DNA of 64,000 bases from Ruegeria marina (GCF_900101475.1 NZ_FMZV01000012.1:88972-152971), one strand, 5' to 3'. Shown: positions 16,206 to 25,461, numbered from the stretch's first letter. Notes: generated from the sequence alone by a model not told the origin. Made by a program: numbers and translations.

Positions 16206-17312
16206 ATGGCCCAGGGGTTCTCGCTCAAGGATCAGCTGTTCAACGCGGAAAAGGTCGGCTATCTCGCCGGCCTTTTCGACGGGCCGAAGTTCGACGGCGC
16301 GGTTTTCCGTGCGCGGGTGATGCAGCGCCTGCCGGAGCTGGAGCTGAAACAGCGTATCGACTGGATCGCGGAATGCCTGTCCGAGACCCTGCCGGGGGCG
16401 CTGCCGCAGGTCGCGCCCGCGATCCTGCGTGCCCTGCCGCCGCCGCTCGACCCCAGCCGGACGGACGATGATTTCGGCGATTTCATCTTCGCGCCGCTCG
16501 GGGAATGGGTGGCGGTTGCGGGAATCGAACACCCCGAACCGGCGCTCGACCTGCTGGCGGAACTGACCCAACGGTTTTCCATGGAATGGGCGATCCGCCC
16601 GTTCCTGAACCGCTGGCCCGATCTGGTGCTGGCGCGAATGCGGGACTGGTGCGACCATGACAGCTATCACGTGCGCCGGCTGGTCAGCGAGGGCACCCGC
16701 CCGCGGCTGCCCTGGGGCGCGGGCATCGCGCTGCCGCTCGATGCCGCGCTGCCGCTGCTCGACCGGCTGCACGCCGATCCCACCCGCTATGTCACCCGCT
16801 CGGTCGCCAACCATCTGAACGACATCGCGAAAAAGGACCCGGACCTGGTGCTTGAGCGGCTCGCGGCCTGGCGCGAGGCCGGGCGGCAGAGCGCGGCAGA
16901 GCGGGACTGGATCACCGCGCACGCGCTGCGCGGGCTGGTCAAGGCGGGCCACCCGGGCGCGATGTCCATGCTGGGATATGACCCCGAGGCGCCTGTCACG
17001 GTCACGCTGGACCTGCCGGGGCGCGCCCGCATCGGTGACGAACTGGCTCTGGGCGTGGTGCTGGAAGGGAAACCGGGCCTGCCGGTGCTGGTCGATTACA
17101 TCGTGCATTTCCAGCGTCCCGGGGGCAAGGTATCGGCCCGGGTGCACAAGCTGAAACAGGCGCGGCTGACCGGCGGTCGGCTGCGGCTGGACAAACGCCA
17201 CAGGCTGAAGGGCGACGCCACCACATTCACCCTCGTGCCCGGCCCGCACCGGGTCGAGATCCAGGTGAACGGCCGGGTGCGCGCCACTGGCAGTTTCGAT
17301 CTGGAGGGGTAG
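16206..17312 (+). CDS. AlkC-like DNA alkylation repair glycosylase (368 aa)
   Basis: The N-terminus FSLKDQLFNAEKVGYLAGLF and the HEAT-repeat region (about 20-250, with ITAHALRGLVKAGHPGAMSML near the end) match the AlkC branch of the DNA alkylation repair superfamily. The C-terminal 100 residues (VTVTLDLPGRARIGDELALG onward) form a beta-rich Ig-like domain, as described for AlkC proteins. AlkC enzymes excise cationic N-methylated bases such as 3-methylcytosine and 1-methyladenine. It follows the atypical SDR by three bases and is trailed by repeat copy 4. Family call confident; substrate range inferred from AlkC biochemistry. Confidence 0.8.
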   Translation: MAQGFSLKDQLFNAEKVGYLAGLFDGPKFDGAVFRARVMQRLPELELKQRIDWIAECLSETLPGALPQVAPAILRALPPPLDPSRTDDDFGDFIFAPLGEWVAVAGIEHPEPALDLLAELTQRFSMEWAIRPFLNRWPDLVLARMRDWCDHDSYHVRRLVSEGTRPRLPWGAGIALPLDAALPLLDRLHADPTRYVTRSVANHLNDIAKKDPDLVLERLAAWREAGRQSAAERDWITAHALRGLVKAGHPGAMSMLGYDPEAPVTVTLDLPGRARIGDELALGVVLEGKPGLPVLVDYIVHFQRPGGKVSARVHKLKQARLTGGRLRLDKRHRLKGDATTFTLVPGPHRVEIQVNGRVRATGSFDLEG

Positions 17313-17316
17313 GGCG

Positions 17317-17387
17317 GGGGCGCTGCCCCGTCTGACAAAATTCGTCGAATTTTGTCGCCTCCCCCTGAGTATCTGAAAAAGATGAAG
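17317..17387 (+). repeat. Bipartite hairpin/GGAGTATTT element, copy 4
   Basis: Hairpin GGGGC-GCT-GCCCC (17317-17329), then a perfect AT-rich hairpin GACAAAATTC-GTC-GAATTTTGTC (17334-17356), then a variant core TGAGTATCT (17366-17374) and tail GAAAAAGATGAAG (17375-17387). It begins four bases after the AlkC-like stop codon, on the same strand, so it probably ends that transcript. Confidence 0.7.
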
Positions 17388-17557
17388 GACCAGTCGCACT
17401 TTTTGACAGACCGCTCGCGGGGGCGGCGGCGCTGCGCCATTCACGGGGCCTGCTGTCGGGGGGGCAGCACGGGTGCCTTGCGCTGCGGGGACGGGGTTGC
17501 TATCCCCGGCCTGAACTCCCGACCAAAAGGCTTGGGATAGGCAGCGAGGCCCGACAG

Positions 17558-18667
17558 GTGACGGCAGGACAGACCCCTCCGCGGCTCGAGATCCGCAATC
17601 TGGTGCGCGTGTTCGACGGGCAGCGGGTGGTCGACGACGTGTCGCTGACCATCCGGGCCGGGCAGGTGACCTGCCTGCTGGGGCCGTCGGGCTGCGGCAA
17701 GTCCACCACGCTCAGGATGATCGCCGGGGTCGAGATGCAGGACAGCGGCGAGATCCATGTCGATGGCAAGCTGATCTGCGACACCATGTTCCGGGTCCCG
17801 CCCGAACGGCGCGAGATCGGGCTGATGTTCCAGGATTTCGCATTGTTTCCCCATCTCAGCGTGGCGGGCAACGTGGCGTTCGGCCTGAAGGGCAGCCGCG
17901 AGGAAAAGCAGGTGCGTGTCGAGGAGTTGCTGGCGCGCGTGTCGCTGTCGCGCCATATCGACAGCTATCCGCACCAGCTCTCGGGCGGTGAACAGCAGCG
18001 GGTGGCCTTGGCCCGTGCCCTGGCGCCGCGGCCGCGGATCATGCTGATGGACGAGCCGTTCTCGGGTCTCGACAACCGGCTGCGCGACGGCATCCGCGAC
18101 GACACCCTGGCGCTTCTGAAGGAAGAAGATGCTGCCGTCCTGCTGGTTACGCACGAGCCGGAAGAGGCGATGCGCATGGCCGACGAGATCGCGCTGATGC
18201 GCGACGGGCGGATCGTGCAACAGGGCGCGCCCTACAACGTCTATACCCGTCCCGTGGACAAGGCCGCGGTTGCTTTCTTCAGCGATATCAATACGCTCAG
18301 GGCGCAAGTCAACGGTGCTCTGGCCGCCACACCCTTTGGCCAGTTCCTGGCGCCCGGCGTCCCCGACGGAACCGATGTCGAGATCGTGTTCCGACCCCAG
18401 CATGTGAAGCTCGACTTCGACCGGGGCGGCCGGGGGCCGTTGCCGACACCCTCGGACGGGGTCGCCGCGCGGGGGATGGTCGAACGGGCGCGTTTCCTGG
18501 GCAGCGAGAGCCTGGTCGAGTTCCGGATGGATTTCGACGGTTCGATGCTGAAGGCCACTGTGCCCAACGTGTTCATTCCCGAACCAGGCCGGGTGATGTG
18601 GCTGACCATCAGGCGCGACCGATGCTTCGTGTTCCCTGCCCGCCCTGCGGAACGACAAAGACTCTGA
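17558..18667 (+). CDS. ABC transporter ATP-binding protein, FbpC/PotA-like (369 aa), no adjacent permease
   Basis: The nucleotide-binding domain is complete: Walker [12 protein letters not shown]-loop [10 protein letters not shown], signature [14 protein letters not shown], Walker [13 protein letters not shown] and the H-loop LLVTHEPEE. The C-terminal TOBE-like region (about 250-369, [17 protein letters not shown]) is typical of importers for ferric iron, polyamines, sugars or molybdate. No permease or binding-protein gene lies on either side, so this is an orphan ATPase whose partners must be elsewhere. The start is a GTG at 17558; no closer ATG precedes the first beta strand [10 protein letters not shown]. 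Confidence 0.85.
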   Translation: MTAGQTPPRLEIRNLVRVFDGQRVVDDVSLTIRAGQVTCLLGPSGCGKSTTLRMIAGVEMQDSGEIHVDGKLICDTMFRVPPERREIGLMFQDFALFPHLSVAGNVAFGLKGSREEKQVRVEELLARVSLSRHIDSYPHQLSGGEQQRVALARALAPRPRIMLMDEPFSGLDNRLRDGIRDDTLALLKEEDAAVLLVTHEPEEAMRMADEIALMRDGRIVQQGAPYNVYTRPVDKAAVAFFSDINTLRAQVNGALAATPFGQFLAPGVPDGTDVEIVFRPQHVKLDFDRGGRGPLPTPSDGVAARGMVERARFLGSESLVEFRMDFDGSMLKATVPNVFIPEPGRVMWLTIRRDRCFVFPARPAERQRL

Positions 18668-18819
18668 GATTCTCCGGAAATTTCGGAAAATCGGTCTCTC
18701 CATTTCCGATCGCTGCGGTTTTGCAGCCATCTGGTGCCCGAATGCCGCATATCCGGAGGCCGGCAAGCTTGCCGCGCGGGGAGCCCGCGTCTATCAAGGG
18801 CGAAACGGGGCAGGACGAC

Positions 18820-19602
18820 ATGCGTATTCTCATCACCAATGACGACGGCATCAACGCGCCGGGACTGGCGGCGCTCGAGGCAATGGCCGGCGAGCTTGCC
18901 GGGCCGGAGGGAGAGGTCTGGGTGGTTGCGCCGGCCTTTGAGCAATCCGGTGTCGGCCATTGCATCAGCTACACTCATCCGATGCTGATCGCCAAGCTCG
19001 GCGAACGGCGTTTCGCGACCGAAGGCAGCCCCGCCGACTGCGTGTTGGCGGGCCTGCATGATGTGATGAAGGACGCGCCCCCCGATCTCGTGCTGTCGGG
19101 GGTGAACCGCGGCAACAACTCGGCCGAGAACGCGCTCTATTCCGGCACGCTGGGCGGCGCGATGGAGGCCGCGCTCCAGGGTCTGCCCGCCATCGCGCTT
19201 TCGCAATACTTCGGCCCGCGCAACTATGGCCGCGACGATCCGTTCGAGATCGCCCACAGCCATGGCGCCGATGTGATCCGCCGTATCCTTGCGGCCTGGC
19301 CGCAGGAGCGGCCCGACTACCGGCTGTTCTTCAATGTCAACTTCCCGCCGGTCCCCGCGGCCGAGGTCAAGGGGACAAGGGTGGTGCGCCAGGGCTTCCG
19401 CCTTGGCTCGCGCTATGCGGTCGAGCCGCACCTGTCGCCCTCGGGCAAGCGTTTCCTTTGGATCAAGGGCGGCGACCAGCAGGCCCATACCGCTCCGGAT
19501 ACCGATGCCGCCGTCAATCTGGACGGGTTTATCTCGGTCACGCCCATGCGCGCGGACCTGACCGCCGAGGACACGCTGGAGGCATTGCAGGCGACCCTAT
19601 GA
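18820..19602 (+). CDS. surE: 5'/3'-nucleotidase SurE (260 aa)
   Basis: SurE hydrolyses nucleoside monophosphates in stationary phase and needs a divalent metal. The N-terminal motif [20 protein letters not shown] with the acidic pair DD, the SGHCIS-equivalent [12 protein letters not shown], and the [20 protein letters not shown] loop supply the metal and phosphate ligands. Length is typical. ATG 18820 is chosen because [10 protein letters not shown] is the universal SurE start; the longer frame upstream has no homology. It overlaps pcm by four bases and begins the surE-pcm-nlpD group. Confidence 0.96.
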   Translation: MRILITNDDGINAPGLAALEAMAGELAGPEGEVWVVAPAFEQSGVGHCISYTHPMLIAKLGERRFATEGSPADCVLAGLHDVMKDAPPDLVLSGVNRGNNSAENALYSGTLGGAMEAALQGLPAIALSQYFGPRNYGRDDPFEIAHSHGADVIRRILAAWPQERPDYRLFFNVNFPPVPAAEVKGTRVVRQGFRLGSRYAVEPHLSPSGKRFLWIKGGDQQAHTAPDTDAAVNLDGFISVTPMRADLTAEDTLEALQATL

Positions 19603-20246
19603 GCGGACCCGACGCCGAAACCAAGATGCAGTTCCTGTTCGCGCTCCGCTCCAAGGGGGTGACCGACCGGCACGTGCTGGCGGCGATGGAAGAGGTCGAC
19701 CGTGGCCTCTTTGTGCGCGGGCTGTTCGCCGAGCGCGCTTACGAGGATATGCCGCTGCCCATCGCCTGTGGACAGACCATCAGCCAGCCCTCGGTGGTCG
19801 GTCTGATGACCCAGGCGCTGGAGGTCAATCCGCGCGACAAGGTGCTCGAGGTCGGCACCGGCTCGGGCTACCAGGCGGCGATCCTGGCAAAGCTGGCGCG
19901 CCGGGTCTACACCGTAGACCGCCACGCCCGCCTGGTGCGCGAGGCGCAGGCGCTGTTCCAGCGCCTGCAACTTGTCAATATCACTACCATGACCACGGAC
20001 GGATCGTTTGGCCTTCCCGACCAGGCGCCCTTCGACCGCATCATCGTCACCGCCGCCGCCGAAGACGCGCCCGGACCGCTCTTGGCGCAACTGAAGATCG
20101 GGGGTATCATGGTCCTGCCCGTCGGCCAGTCGGACACGGTGCAGACCCTGATCCGGGTACGCCGTCACGAAACCGGTTTCGATTATGACGAATTGCGCCC
20201 GGTCCGTTTCGTCCCGCTGCTCGAAGGGCTGGGCAAGGAAGGCTGA
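19599..20246 (+). CDS. pcm: Protein-L-isoaspartate O-methyltransferase (215 aa)
   Basis: PCMT repairs isomerised aspartyl residues in aged proteins using S-adenosylmethionine. Diagnostic features are the N-terminal helix, the substrate loop [22 protein letters not shown], the SAM-binding motif [19 protein letters not shown] (about residues 84-102), and [13 protein letters not shown]. The start codon overlaps the surE stop (ATGA). Co-occurrence with surE and nlpD is the arrangement known from E. coli, linking it to stationary-phase maintenance. Confidence 0.96.
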   Translation: MSGPDAETKMQFLFALRSKGVTDRHVLAAMEEVDRGLFVRGLFAERAYEDMPLPIACGQTISQPSVVGLMTQALEVNPRDKVLEVGTGSGYQAAILAKLARRVYTVDRHARLVREAQALFQRLQLVNITTMTTDGSFGLPDQAPFDRIIVTAAAEDAPGPLLAQLKIGGIMVLPVGQSDTVQTLIRVRRHETGFDYDELRPVRFVPLLEGLGKEG

Positions 20247-20313
20247 AACGCCCGGGCCCCGGTTATGTCGCGAACCCCCGGACCACATGGGGGACAGCAT
20301 TGAGGATAATGAG

Positions 20314-21489
20314 ATGAGTGTTCCGTTCCGCCCCCTGATCCGTCCGGCCCTGGCCTGTGCCGCGCTGGCGTTGCTTGCCGCCTGTGAAGAGCCGCTCGAC
20401 TATGACCTGCGCGGCCAGATCGGCGCCTTCAACACCACCGAGGCGGCGCAGGCCGCCAAGACCGCGCCGCGCCCCAGACCCGATGCGCGCGGGGTGATTT
20501 CCTATCCCAACTACCAGGTGGCAGTAGCCCGGCGCGGCGACACAGTGACCTCGCTGGCTGATCGGGTCGGTCTGCCTTCGGGCGAACTGGCGCGGTTCAA
20601 CGGCCTGCAACCGAACGACGGCCTGCGCGAGGGCGAGGTGCTGGCGCTGCCGCGCCGTGTGGCAGAACCTGCGGCACAGGGCGGCAATGTCGATATCGCG
20701 ACGCTTGCCGGCAGCGCCATCGACCAGGCCCCCGACACCACGCCGGTCGAGACCACCACGCTGGAACCTTCGGGGCCCGCAGCGGCCGCTCCCGCGAAAC
20801 CCAGCCGCACGGAACCGGTACGACACAAGGTGACGCGCGGCGAAACCGCCTACACGATCTCGCGCCTCTACCAGGTGCCGGTCAACGCGCTGGCCGAATG
20901 GAACGGGCTCGGCTCCGATTTCGCGATCCGCGAAGGCCAGTACCTGCTGATCCCGGTCAAGGACCAGCCCGCGCCCAGGACGCAGAGCGCTGCGGCGACC
21001 GGCGCCGCGACCACCGCGCCCGGAGTCGGCTCGCCCACGCCGATGCCGCCCAGCGCCACGAAACCGCTGCCCGACGAGAAAGTCGCCGCAGTCGCCCCGG
21101 CTGTCCCCGACGTCTCTGTCGGCGCGCCCTCGGGCAGCACCTCGCAACTGGCCTTCCCGGTGAAGGGCAAGATCGTACGGCCCTATTCCAAGGGCAAGAA
21201 CGACGGGATCGACATCGCGGGCGCGCCCGGCAGTGCCGTCAGCGCCGCCGAAGCGGGCACCGTCGCGGCGATCACCGCGGATGCCGACCAGGTGCCGATC
21301 GTGGTGATCCGTCATCAGGACAACCTGCTGACGGTCTATGCCAATGTGGACGGCATCGAGGTGAACAAGGGTGACACCGTCAAACGCGGCCAGAAGATCG
21401 CCCGGCTGCGCGACGGCGACAATGCCTATGTGCATTTCGAGGTGCGCAAGGGATTCGACAGCTACGATCCCGAACCCTATCTGAAATGA
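20314..21489 (+). CDS. nlpD: NlpD-like lipoprotein with LysM domains and a degenerate LytM/M23 domain (391 aa)
   Basis: A lipoprotein signal peptide ends in LALLAACEEP (lipobox Cys near residue 25). Two LysM peptidoglycan-binding domains follow: YQVAVARRGDTVTSLADRVG and HKVTRGETAYTISRLYQVPV. A Pro/Ala-rich linker leads to a C-terminal M23 domain beginning LAFPVKGKIVRPYSKGKNDG. The first zinc-ligand His is replaced (KNDGIDIAG) and the terminal HxH is reduced to AYVHFEVRK. The domain should therefore lack hydrolase activity, as in E. coli NlpD, which activates cell-division amidases. The ATG at 20314 has a GAGGA site; an in-frame ATG at 20287 is possible. Position after surE-pcm supports the name. 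Confidence 0.9.
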   Translation: MSVPFRPLIRPALACAALALLAACEEPLDYDLRGQIGAFNTTEAAQAAKTAPRPRPDARGVISYPNYQVAVARRGDTVTSLADRVGLPSGELARFNGLQPNDGLREGEVLALPRRVAEPAAQGGNVDIATLAGSAIDQAPDTTPVETTTLEPSGPAAAAPAKPSRTEPVRHKVTRGETAYTISRLYQVPVNALAEWNGLGSDFAIREGQYLLIPVKDQPAPRTQSAAATGAATTAPGVGSPTPMPPSATKPLPDEKVAAVAPAVPDVSVGAPSGSTSQLAFPVKGKIVRPYSKGKNDGIDIAGAPGSAVSAAEAGTVAAITADADQVPIVVIRHQDNLLTVYANVDGIEVNKGDTVKRGQKIARLRDGDNAYVHFEVRKGFDSYDPEPYLK

Positions 21490-21494
21490 ACATT

Positions 21495-21546
21495 ACGGAC
21501 CTTTGGTCCGTGCCTCCGGCGGGAGTATTTCGAACCAGAAAGAAGC
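21495..21546 (+). repeat. Bipartite hairpin/GGAGTATTT element, copy 5
   Basis: Hairpin ACGGACC-TTT-GGTCCGT (21495-21511), core GGAGTATTT (21522-21530) and tail CCAGAAAGAAGC (21535-21546). It begins five bases after the nlpD stop, on the same strand. A further G/C hairpin, CAGGGGC-AGC-GCCCCCTG with a one-base bulge (21557-21574), lies between it and the convergent WYL regulator. Confidence 0.75.
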
Positions 21547-21580
21547 GAAAACGCGACAGGGGCAGCGCCCCCTGACCGCG

Positions 21581-22246
21581 TCAGGGCACGTAGTCGGCGA
21601 GGGTCTTTCCCGGCTCGTCGCGAAAGAGTTCCGGCATGGGGGTGACCGTCTCGATCAGGTCGATGCGGAATATCCGGAAGGCTTCGCGCAGCTCGCACCA
21701 GGCGGTCAGGGTCCATGACCGCCCCCAGTATTCCATGTGCAGGGGTCTGACGGTGCGCTCGGTCGGCACCCCGTCGATACGCCGATAGCGCAGCCGCAGT
21801 TTCTGGCGCGCCTTGATCGCGGCCCGGATCGGCGGCATATGCGCAAGACCTCGGGCGGCGTCGGCGAAGGGGTATACCGCGAATTTCCAGGCCTCCGTTT
21901 CCGCCACGGTCCGGATGGGAAGCACCGCGTCGATCTTGTCCGCCAGTGTTTGCGCGGCCGCCTTCAGTTCGGGATCCTCCGCCTCGGCCACGATCGCCAT
22001 CCCCAGGTTCAGCGCCTCCAGTTCGGCGGTCGTCAGGTTCAGCGGCGGCAAGGTGATCTGTTCGCGCACCATGTAGCCGACGCCGCGTTCGCCCTCGACC
22101 GGGATGCCCGAGGCGGCCAGCGTGTCCATGTCGCGATAAATGGTGCGGACCGACACCTGAAGCCGGTCCGCGATGTCCTGTGCGCGATGCAGCTTGCCGT
22201 CCCGCAGGATCCTGATGATGTCAAACAGGCGGTCGGTGCGGCGCAT
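21581..22246 (-). CDS. YafY-type WYL-domain transcriptional regulator (221 aa)
   Basis: Residues 1-60 carry a DeoR-like winged helix (RRTDRLFDIIRILRDGKLHR, then AQDIADRLQVSVRTIYRDMD). Residues 130-215 are a WYL ligand-sensing domain, with KLRLRYRRIDGVPTERTVRP and MEYWGRSWTLTAWCELREAF supplying the family residues. Such regulators often control an adjacent, divergent gene. Here the divergent neighbours are tatABC, and a palindrome CTGACA-N6-TGTCAG lies between them. The signal sensed is unknown. Confidence 0.85.
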   Translation of the reverse strand: MRRTDRLFDIIRILRDGKLHRAQDIADRLQVSVRTIYRDMDTLAASGIPVEGERGVGYMVREQITLPPLNLTTAELEALNLGMAIVAEAEDPELKAAAQTLADKIDAVLPIRTVAETEAWKFAVYPFADAARGLAHMPPIRAAIKARQKLRLRYRRIDGVPTERTVRPLHMEYWGRSWTLTAWCELREAFRIFRIDLIETVTPMPELFRDEPGKTLADYVP

Positions 22247-22350
22247 GGCTCAGTCTCCGCACCGGCCTGCCTGCTCGTCAACCGGGTCCGACCCTTTGAT
22301 CCGGGGCATGGGGTTTCCTCCGTCCGTGTTGCGGCATGCGCCATCACTAA

Positions 22351-22368
22351 CTGACATTAAATTGTCAG
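22351..22368. promoter_or_regulatory. Palindrome CTGACA-TTAAAT-TGTCAG, candidate WYL-regulator operator
   Basis: Perfect 6-bp arms with an AT-rich 6-bp centre lie 105 bases upstream of the WYL regulator and about 160 bases upstream of tatA. The gap of 279 bases also holds an imperfect hairpin CGGCAAA-N9-TTTGCCG (22385-22407). Binding by the adjacent regulator is inferred from position and symmetry only. Confidence 0.4.
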
Positions 22369-22525
22369 GAGGGGCAAGCCTCCTCGGCAAAATCGGGAAA
22401 TTTGCCGGGATCGGGGGCGCCGCGCGGCAGCTGCCTCTTTGCGGCCGCCCGTCCGCCCGCTAGACCCGGAGCCAGACATGTTCCCGGATGCGGCATGCGT
22501 CCGATGACGACAAAGGAGACCTTCC

Positions 22526-22741
22526 ATGCTCAACAACATCGGCCTTCCCGGCCTTCTGCTCATCGCCGTCGTGGTCCTCGTGCTGTTCGGCCGCGGCAAG
22601 ATCAGCTCGCTCATGGGCGAGGTCGGCAAGGGCATCACCGCCTTCAAGAAGGGCGTCAGCGACGGCACCAAGGAGCTTGAGGAAGACGCGGCGCAGACGG
22701 CCAAGGACGTCACCCCCGAGACCGACAAGGACAAGGCGTAA
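22526..22741 (+). CDS. tatA: Sec-independent protein translocase subunit TatA (71 aa)
   Basis: TatA polymerises to form the translocation pore for folded proteins with twin-arginine signals. The short N-terminal membrane helix ([20 protein letters not shown]), the FGRGK hinge and the amphipathic helix [18 protein letters not shown] are diagnostic. The C-terminus is short and acidic/basic. AAGGAGA lies before the ATG. It is followed after six bases by tatB. Confidence 0.95.
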   Translation: MLNNIGLPGLLLIAVVVLVLFGRGKISSLMGEVGKGITAFKKGVSDGTKELEEDAAQTAKDVTPETDKDKA

Positions 22742-22747
22742 CCGCAT

Positions 22748-23206
22748 ATGTTCGATCTGGGCTGGAGCGAGCTTCTGGTGATCGGCGTCGTGGCGCTGAT
22801 CGTCGTGGGACCCAAGGACCTGCCCGTGCTGTTTCGCAATGTCGGGCGCTGGGTCGGCAAGGCCCGGGGGCTGGCGCGCGAATTCAGCCGGGCGATGAAT
22901 GACGCCGCCGATGAGGCGGGGGTCAAGGATATCGCCAAGGGAATCAAGACCGCCACCAACCCGGTGGATTCGGCCCTGGACGGAGTGCGCAAGGCCGCCA
23001 GCGACCTGCGCACCGGCATTGACCCGACCAAGTACGACCCCGGCAGCGCGACCGGCAAGCTGGCCTCCGAGCGCGCCGAGCAGGCCAAGAAGATCCAGGC
23101 CGCCACGGCCCGCGTCGCGGCCGAGCGGCGCCTGCGCGAGGCCACGGCCGAGCTTGAAAAGGCCAGGGAGGCCGAGGCCGCGCTGAAACCCGGAACCGAG
23201 ACATGA
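22748..23206 (+). CDS. tatB: Sec-independent protein translocase subunit TatB (152 aa)
   Basis: TatB forms the signal-peptide receptor with Tat[21 protein letters not shown] and [19 protein letters not shown] are the TatB membrane helix and hinge, with the conserved Glu at position 8. A long charged coiled-coil-like tail follows ([20 protein letters not shown]). It lies between tatA and tatC and overlaps tatC by four bases. Confidence 0.95.
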   Translation: MFDLGWSELLVIGVVALIVVGPKDLPVLFRNVGRWVGKARGLAREFSRAMNDAADEAGVKDIAKGIKTATNPVDSALDGVRKAASDLRTGIDPTKYDPGSATGKLASERAEQAKKIQAATARVAAERRLREATAELEKAREAEAALKPGTET

Positions 23207-24132
23207 GCAAGACCGACGAGATCGACGACACTTCCGCCCCGCTGATCGAGCATCTGGCCGAGTTGCGCACCCGGCTTATCCGCGCGGTCATGGCCTTTAT
23301 CGTGGGGATCGTGCTGGCCTTTGTCGTGGCCGAGCCGATCCTCCAGTTCCTGCTGGCGCCCATCGAGGCGACATTGCGCGACCTGGGCGACCCGTCGCCC
23401 ACGCTGCAATACACCTCGCCGCAGGAATACCTGTTCACCCTGTTCCGCATCTCGATGGTGTTCGGTTTCGCGCTGTCCTTTCCGGTGATCGGCTACCAGC
23501 TCTGGCGCTTTGTCGCGCCCGGGCTCTACCGCTCGGAAAAGGGCGCGTTCCTGCCCTTCCTGATTGCCTCGCCCTTCATGTTCCTTCTGGGCGCGGCATT
23601 TGCGCAATTCGTGGTCACACCGCTGGCGATGCAGTTCTTCCTGGGCTTTGCCGATGTCAGCTCGATCTTTGCCAACCTCTTGTCGGGGGCGGCGGGGGAG
23701 GTGTCCACAGACGTGGCGGTGGTTCCCGAAACCTCCGAAGGGGTCAAGATCACCTTCTTCGGCAAGGTTAACGAATCACTCGACATCACGCTCAAGTTCA
23801 TCATGGCCTTCGGCCTGTGCTTCCAGCTGCCCGTGTTGCTGACCCTGATGGGCAAGGCCGGGCTGGTCAGCGCCGAGGGGCTGGGCAGCGTGCGCAAATA
23901 CGCGGTTGTGGCGATCCTGGTGCTGGCGGCACTGGTGACCCCGCCGGACGTGGTGACCCAGCTGATCCTCTTCGTGGTGGTCTACGGGCTTTACGAGATC
24001 TCGATCTTCCTGGTGGCCCGGGTCGAAAAGAAACGCGAGGCCCAGCTGCGCGCCGACGGCTACTATGACGACGAAGAGGAATTCGACGATCCGCTGATGG
24101 CCGAGTTCGACGAGGAAGAGGGCAAGTCCTGA
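23203..24132 (+). CDS. tatC: Sec-independent protein translocase subunit TatC (309 aa)
   Basis: TatC is the six-helix core receptor. The cytoplasmic N-terminus [20 protein letters not shown], the [21 protein letters not shown] segment with the conserved FxxP feature, and [20 protein letters not shown] are typical. An insertion of about 20 residues around [20 protein letters not shown] lies in a periplasmic loop. The C-terminus is strongly acidic ([20 protein letters not shown]). It completes the tatABC operon and is followed by a terminator-like hairpin. Confidence 0.95.
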   Translation: MSKTDEIDDTSAPLIEHLAELRTRLIRAVMAFIVGIVLAFVVAEPILQFLLAPIEATLRDLGDPSPTLQYTSPQEYLFTLFRISMVFGFALSFPVIGYQLWRFVAPGLYRSEKGAFLPFLIASPFMFLLGAAFAQFVVTPLAMQFFLGFADVSSIFANLLSGAAGEVSTDVAVVPETSEGVKITFFGKVNESLDITLKFIMAFGLCFQLPVLLTLMGKAGLVSAEGLGSVRKYAVVAILVLAALVTPPDVVTQLILFVVVYGLYEISIFLVARVEKKREAQLRADGYYDDEEEFDDPLMAEFDEEEGKS

Positions 24133-24156
24133 TCTTCCAACCTTGGGTCTGATCAG

Positions 24157-24188
24157 GCGGCGCTCCGACGGGGCGCCGCTTGTCCTTT
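24157..24188 (+). terminator. Candidate terminator after tatC
   Basis: GCGGCGC (24157-24163), a nine-base loop and GCGCCGC (24173-24179) form a 7-bp GC stem followed by TTGTCCTTT. It lies between tatC and the convergent LrgB gene. The U-tract is interrupted, so efficiency is uncertain. Confidence 0.5.
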
Positions 24189-24197
24189 CAGACCGGC

Positions 24198-24929
24198 TCA
24201 GACCAGGCCGAACCGCAGCAGCAGCGCCCAGAGCAGCGGCAACAGCAGCGCGGTGGCCACCGCGTTCAGCCCCATGGCCAGCCCCGAAAACGCGCCCGCC
24301 GTCTCGTTCACCTGCAAGGCCCGCGCGGTGCCGATGCCGTGGCTGGCGGTCCCCATCGCCAACCCGCGCGCCTGCCAGTCGCGGATGCCGAGCAGGTTCA
24401 GCAGCATCGGCCCGAACATGGCCCCGAATATGCCGGTCACGATCACCAGTACCGCCGTCAGCGACGGCAGCCCGCCCAGTTCCTCGGCAATGGCCATCGC
24501 CACCGGCGCCGTCACCGATTTGGGCGCAACCGAGGCCAGCAAGGCCCCCGATCCGCCCATCAGCCGGGTCACCGCCACCGCCGTCAGGATCGCGGTCAGC
24601 GACCCGCACAACAGGCTGACCGTGATCGCCAGCGCCGAGCGCTTGACCCGGTGCCATTGACGATAGAGCGGCACGGCAAGCGCCACCGTCGCCGGGCCCA
24701 GCAGGAAATGCACGAATTGCGCGCCTTGGAAATAGGTGGCGTAATCCGTTCCCGTCAGCACCAGCACCGCCACCACGATCAGCACCGCGCCCAGCACCGG
24801 GTTCAGGAACGGGCTGCGGCCGCCCCTTTCGAACAGCCAGCTTGCCGCCTGAAAGGCGACCAGCGTCAGCGTCAGGTGAAACAGTGGCGAGGCGCTGAGA
24901 TAGACCCAGGTTTCGGCAAGACTACCCAT
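24198..24929 (-). CDS. LrgB/CidB family membrane protein (243 aa)
   Basis: A hydrophobic protein with about seven to eight membrane helices. The conserved family stretch is LLASVAPKSVTAPVAMAIAE followed by GAMFGPMLLNLLGIRDWQAR and GLAMGTASHGIGTARALQVN, which contains the invariant HGIGTA motif. LrgB proteins pair with LrgA/CidA holin-like proteins and are linked to murein hydrolase control; plant and some bacterial homologues transport glycolate or pyruvate. The gene overlaps its LrgA-like partner by eight bases. Confidence 0.9.
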   Translation of the reverse strand: MGSLAETWVYLSASPLFHLTLTLVAFQAASWLFERGGRSPFLNPVLGAVLIVVAVLVLTGTDYATYFQGAQFVHFLLGPATVALAVPLYRQWHRVKRSALAITVSLLCGSLTAILTAVAVTRLMGGSGALLASVAPKSVTAPVAMAIAEELGGLPSLTAVLVIVTGIFGAMFGPMLLNLLGIRDWQARGLAMGTASHGIGTARALQVNETAGAFSGLAMGLNAVATALLLPLLWALLLRFGLV

Positions 24930-25272
24930 CGCGCTGCTCTCCCCGGCCCAGCCAGCGCATCAACAGCGCGGTCACCGCAATGGTGGCCAGCGTGCTGACG
25001 ACAAGCGCCACCCCCAGCGGCACCAGCGCCTCGCCCAGGAGGCGGAAGTGCAGCATCACCCCGGTCCCCGCCGGCACGAACAGCAGCGACATCGCCCGCA
25101 GCAACCCGCCCGCCGTCTGTTCCAGCACCTCGGGCACCTCGCCCCGGATCATGAGCAGCGCGAACAGCGCCAGCATGCCCAGCACCGGCCCCGGGACCGG
25201 CAGGTTCAGCGCGCCCACCGCCAGTTCCCCGGCCAGTTGGCACACCAGTATCAATGTCAGGAACCCCAGCAT
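24922..25272 (-). CDS. CidA/LrgA family holin-like protein (116 aa)
   Basis: Four transmembrane helices and the family motif LNLPVPGPVLGMLALFALL, followed by LFVPAGTGVMLHF, identify a CidA/LrgA protein. It is thought to act with LrgB in export or holin-like control. The ATG at 25272 has GGAGG five bases upstream and is preferred over the adjoining in-frame GTG at 25275. It overlaps LrgB by eight bases, so the two are translationally coupled. No LytTR or LysR regulator, the usual partner in other bacteria, lies nearby. Confidence 0.88.
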   Translation of the reverse strand: MLGFLTLILVCQLAGELAVGALNLPVPGPVLGMLALFALLMIRGEVPEVLEQTAGGLLRAMSLLFVPAGTGVMLHFRLLGEALVPLGVALVVSTLATIAVTALLMRWLGRGEQRDG

Positions 25273-25353
25273 CACGCCCTCCGCTTGCCCCGGCCTTGCA
25301 GAGTGTCAGCCCGATCCGCGCCGATCAAGCCGTCTCGCACCCTGTCCAATGCC

Positions 25354-25401
25354 GTACAAAACGGTCAATCCCGCCTTTGGGACCGGTACAAAACGGTCAA
25401 T
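25354..25401. repeat. Direct repeat pair GTACAAAACGGTCAAT, 32-bp period, locus 1
   Basis: The 16-mer GTACAAAACGGTCAAT occurs at 25354-25369 and 25386-25401, separated by 16 bases (CCCGCCTTTGGGACCG). The pair lies in the 189-bp gap between divergent LrgA and DUF815 genes, 60 bases before the DUF815 ATG. Essentially the same pair with the same 32-bp period occurs at 55862-55909. On the minus strand the unit begins TTGACC, resembling a -35 box, without a matching -10. Confidence 0.7.
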
Positions 25402-25461
25402 CCGGCCCTTGCCGCGCCGCCGCGAACATGGTTTCTGTGCCCGACCGCAGGGAGGAGAGAC

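Noticed and set aside
25354..25401. Possible CRISPR-like array from repeated 16-mers with 16-base spacers
   Set aside because: Only two units at each locus, spacers too short, and no cas genes in the window. Treated as a direct repeat pair.
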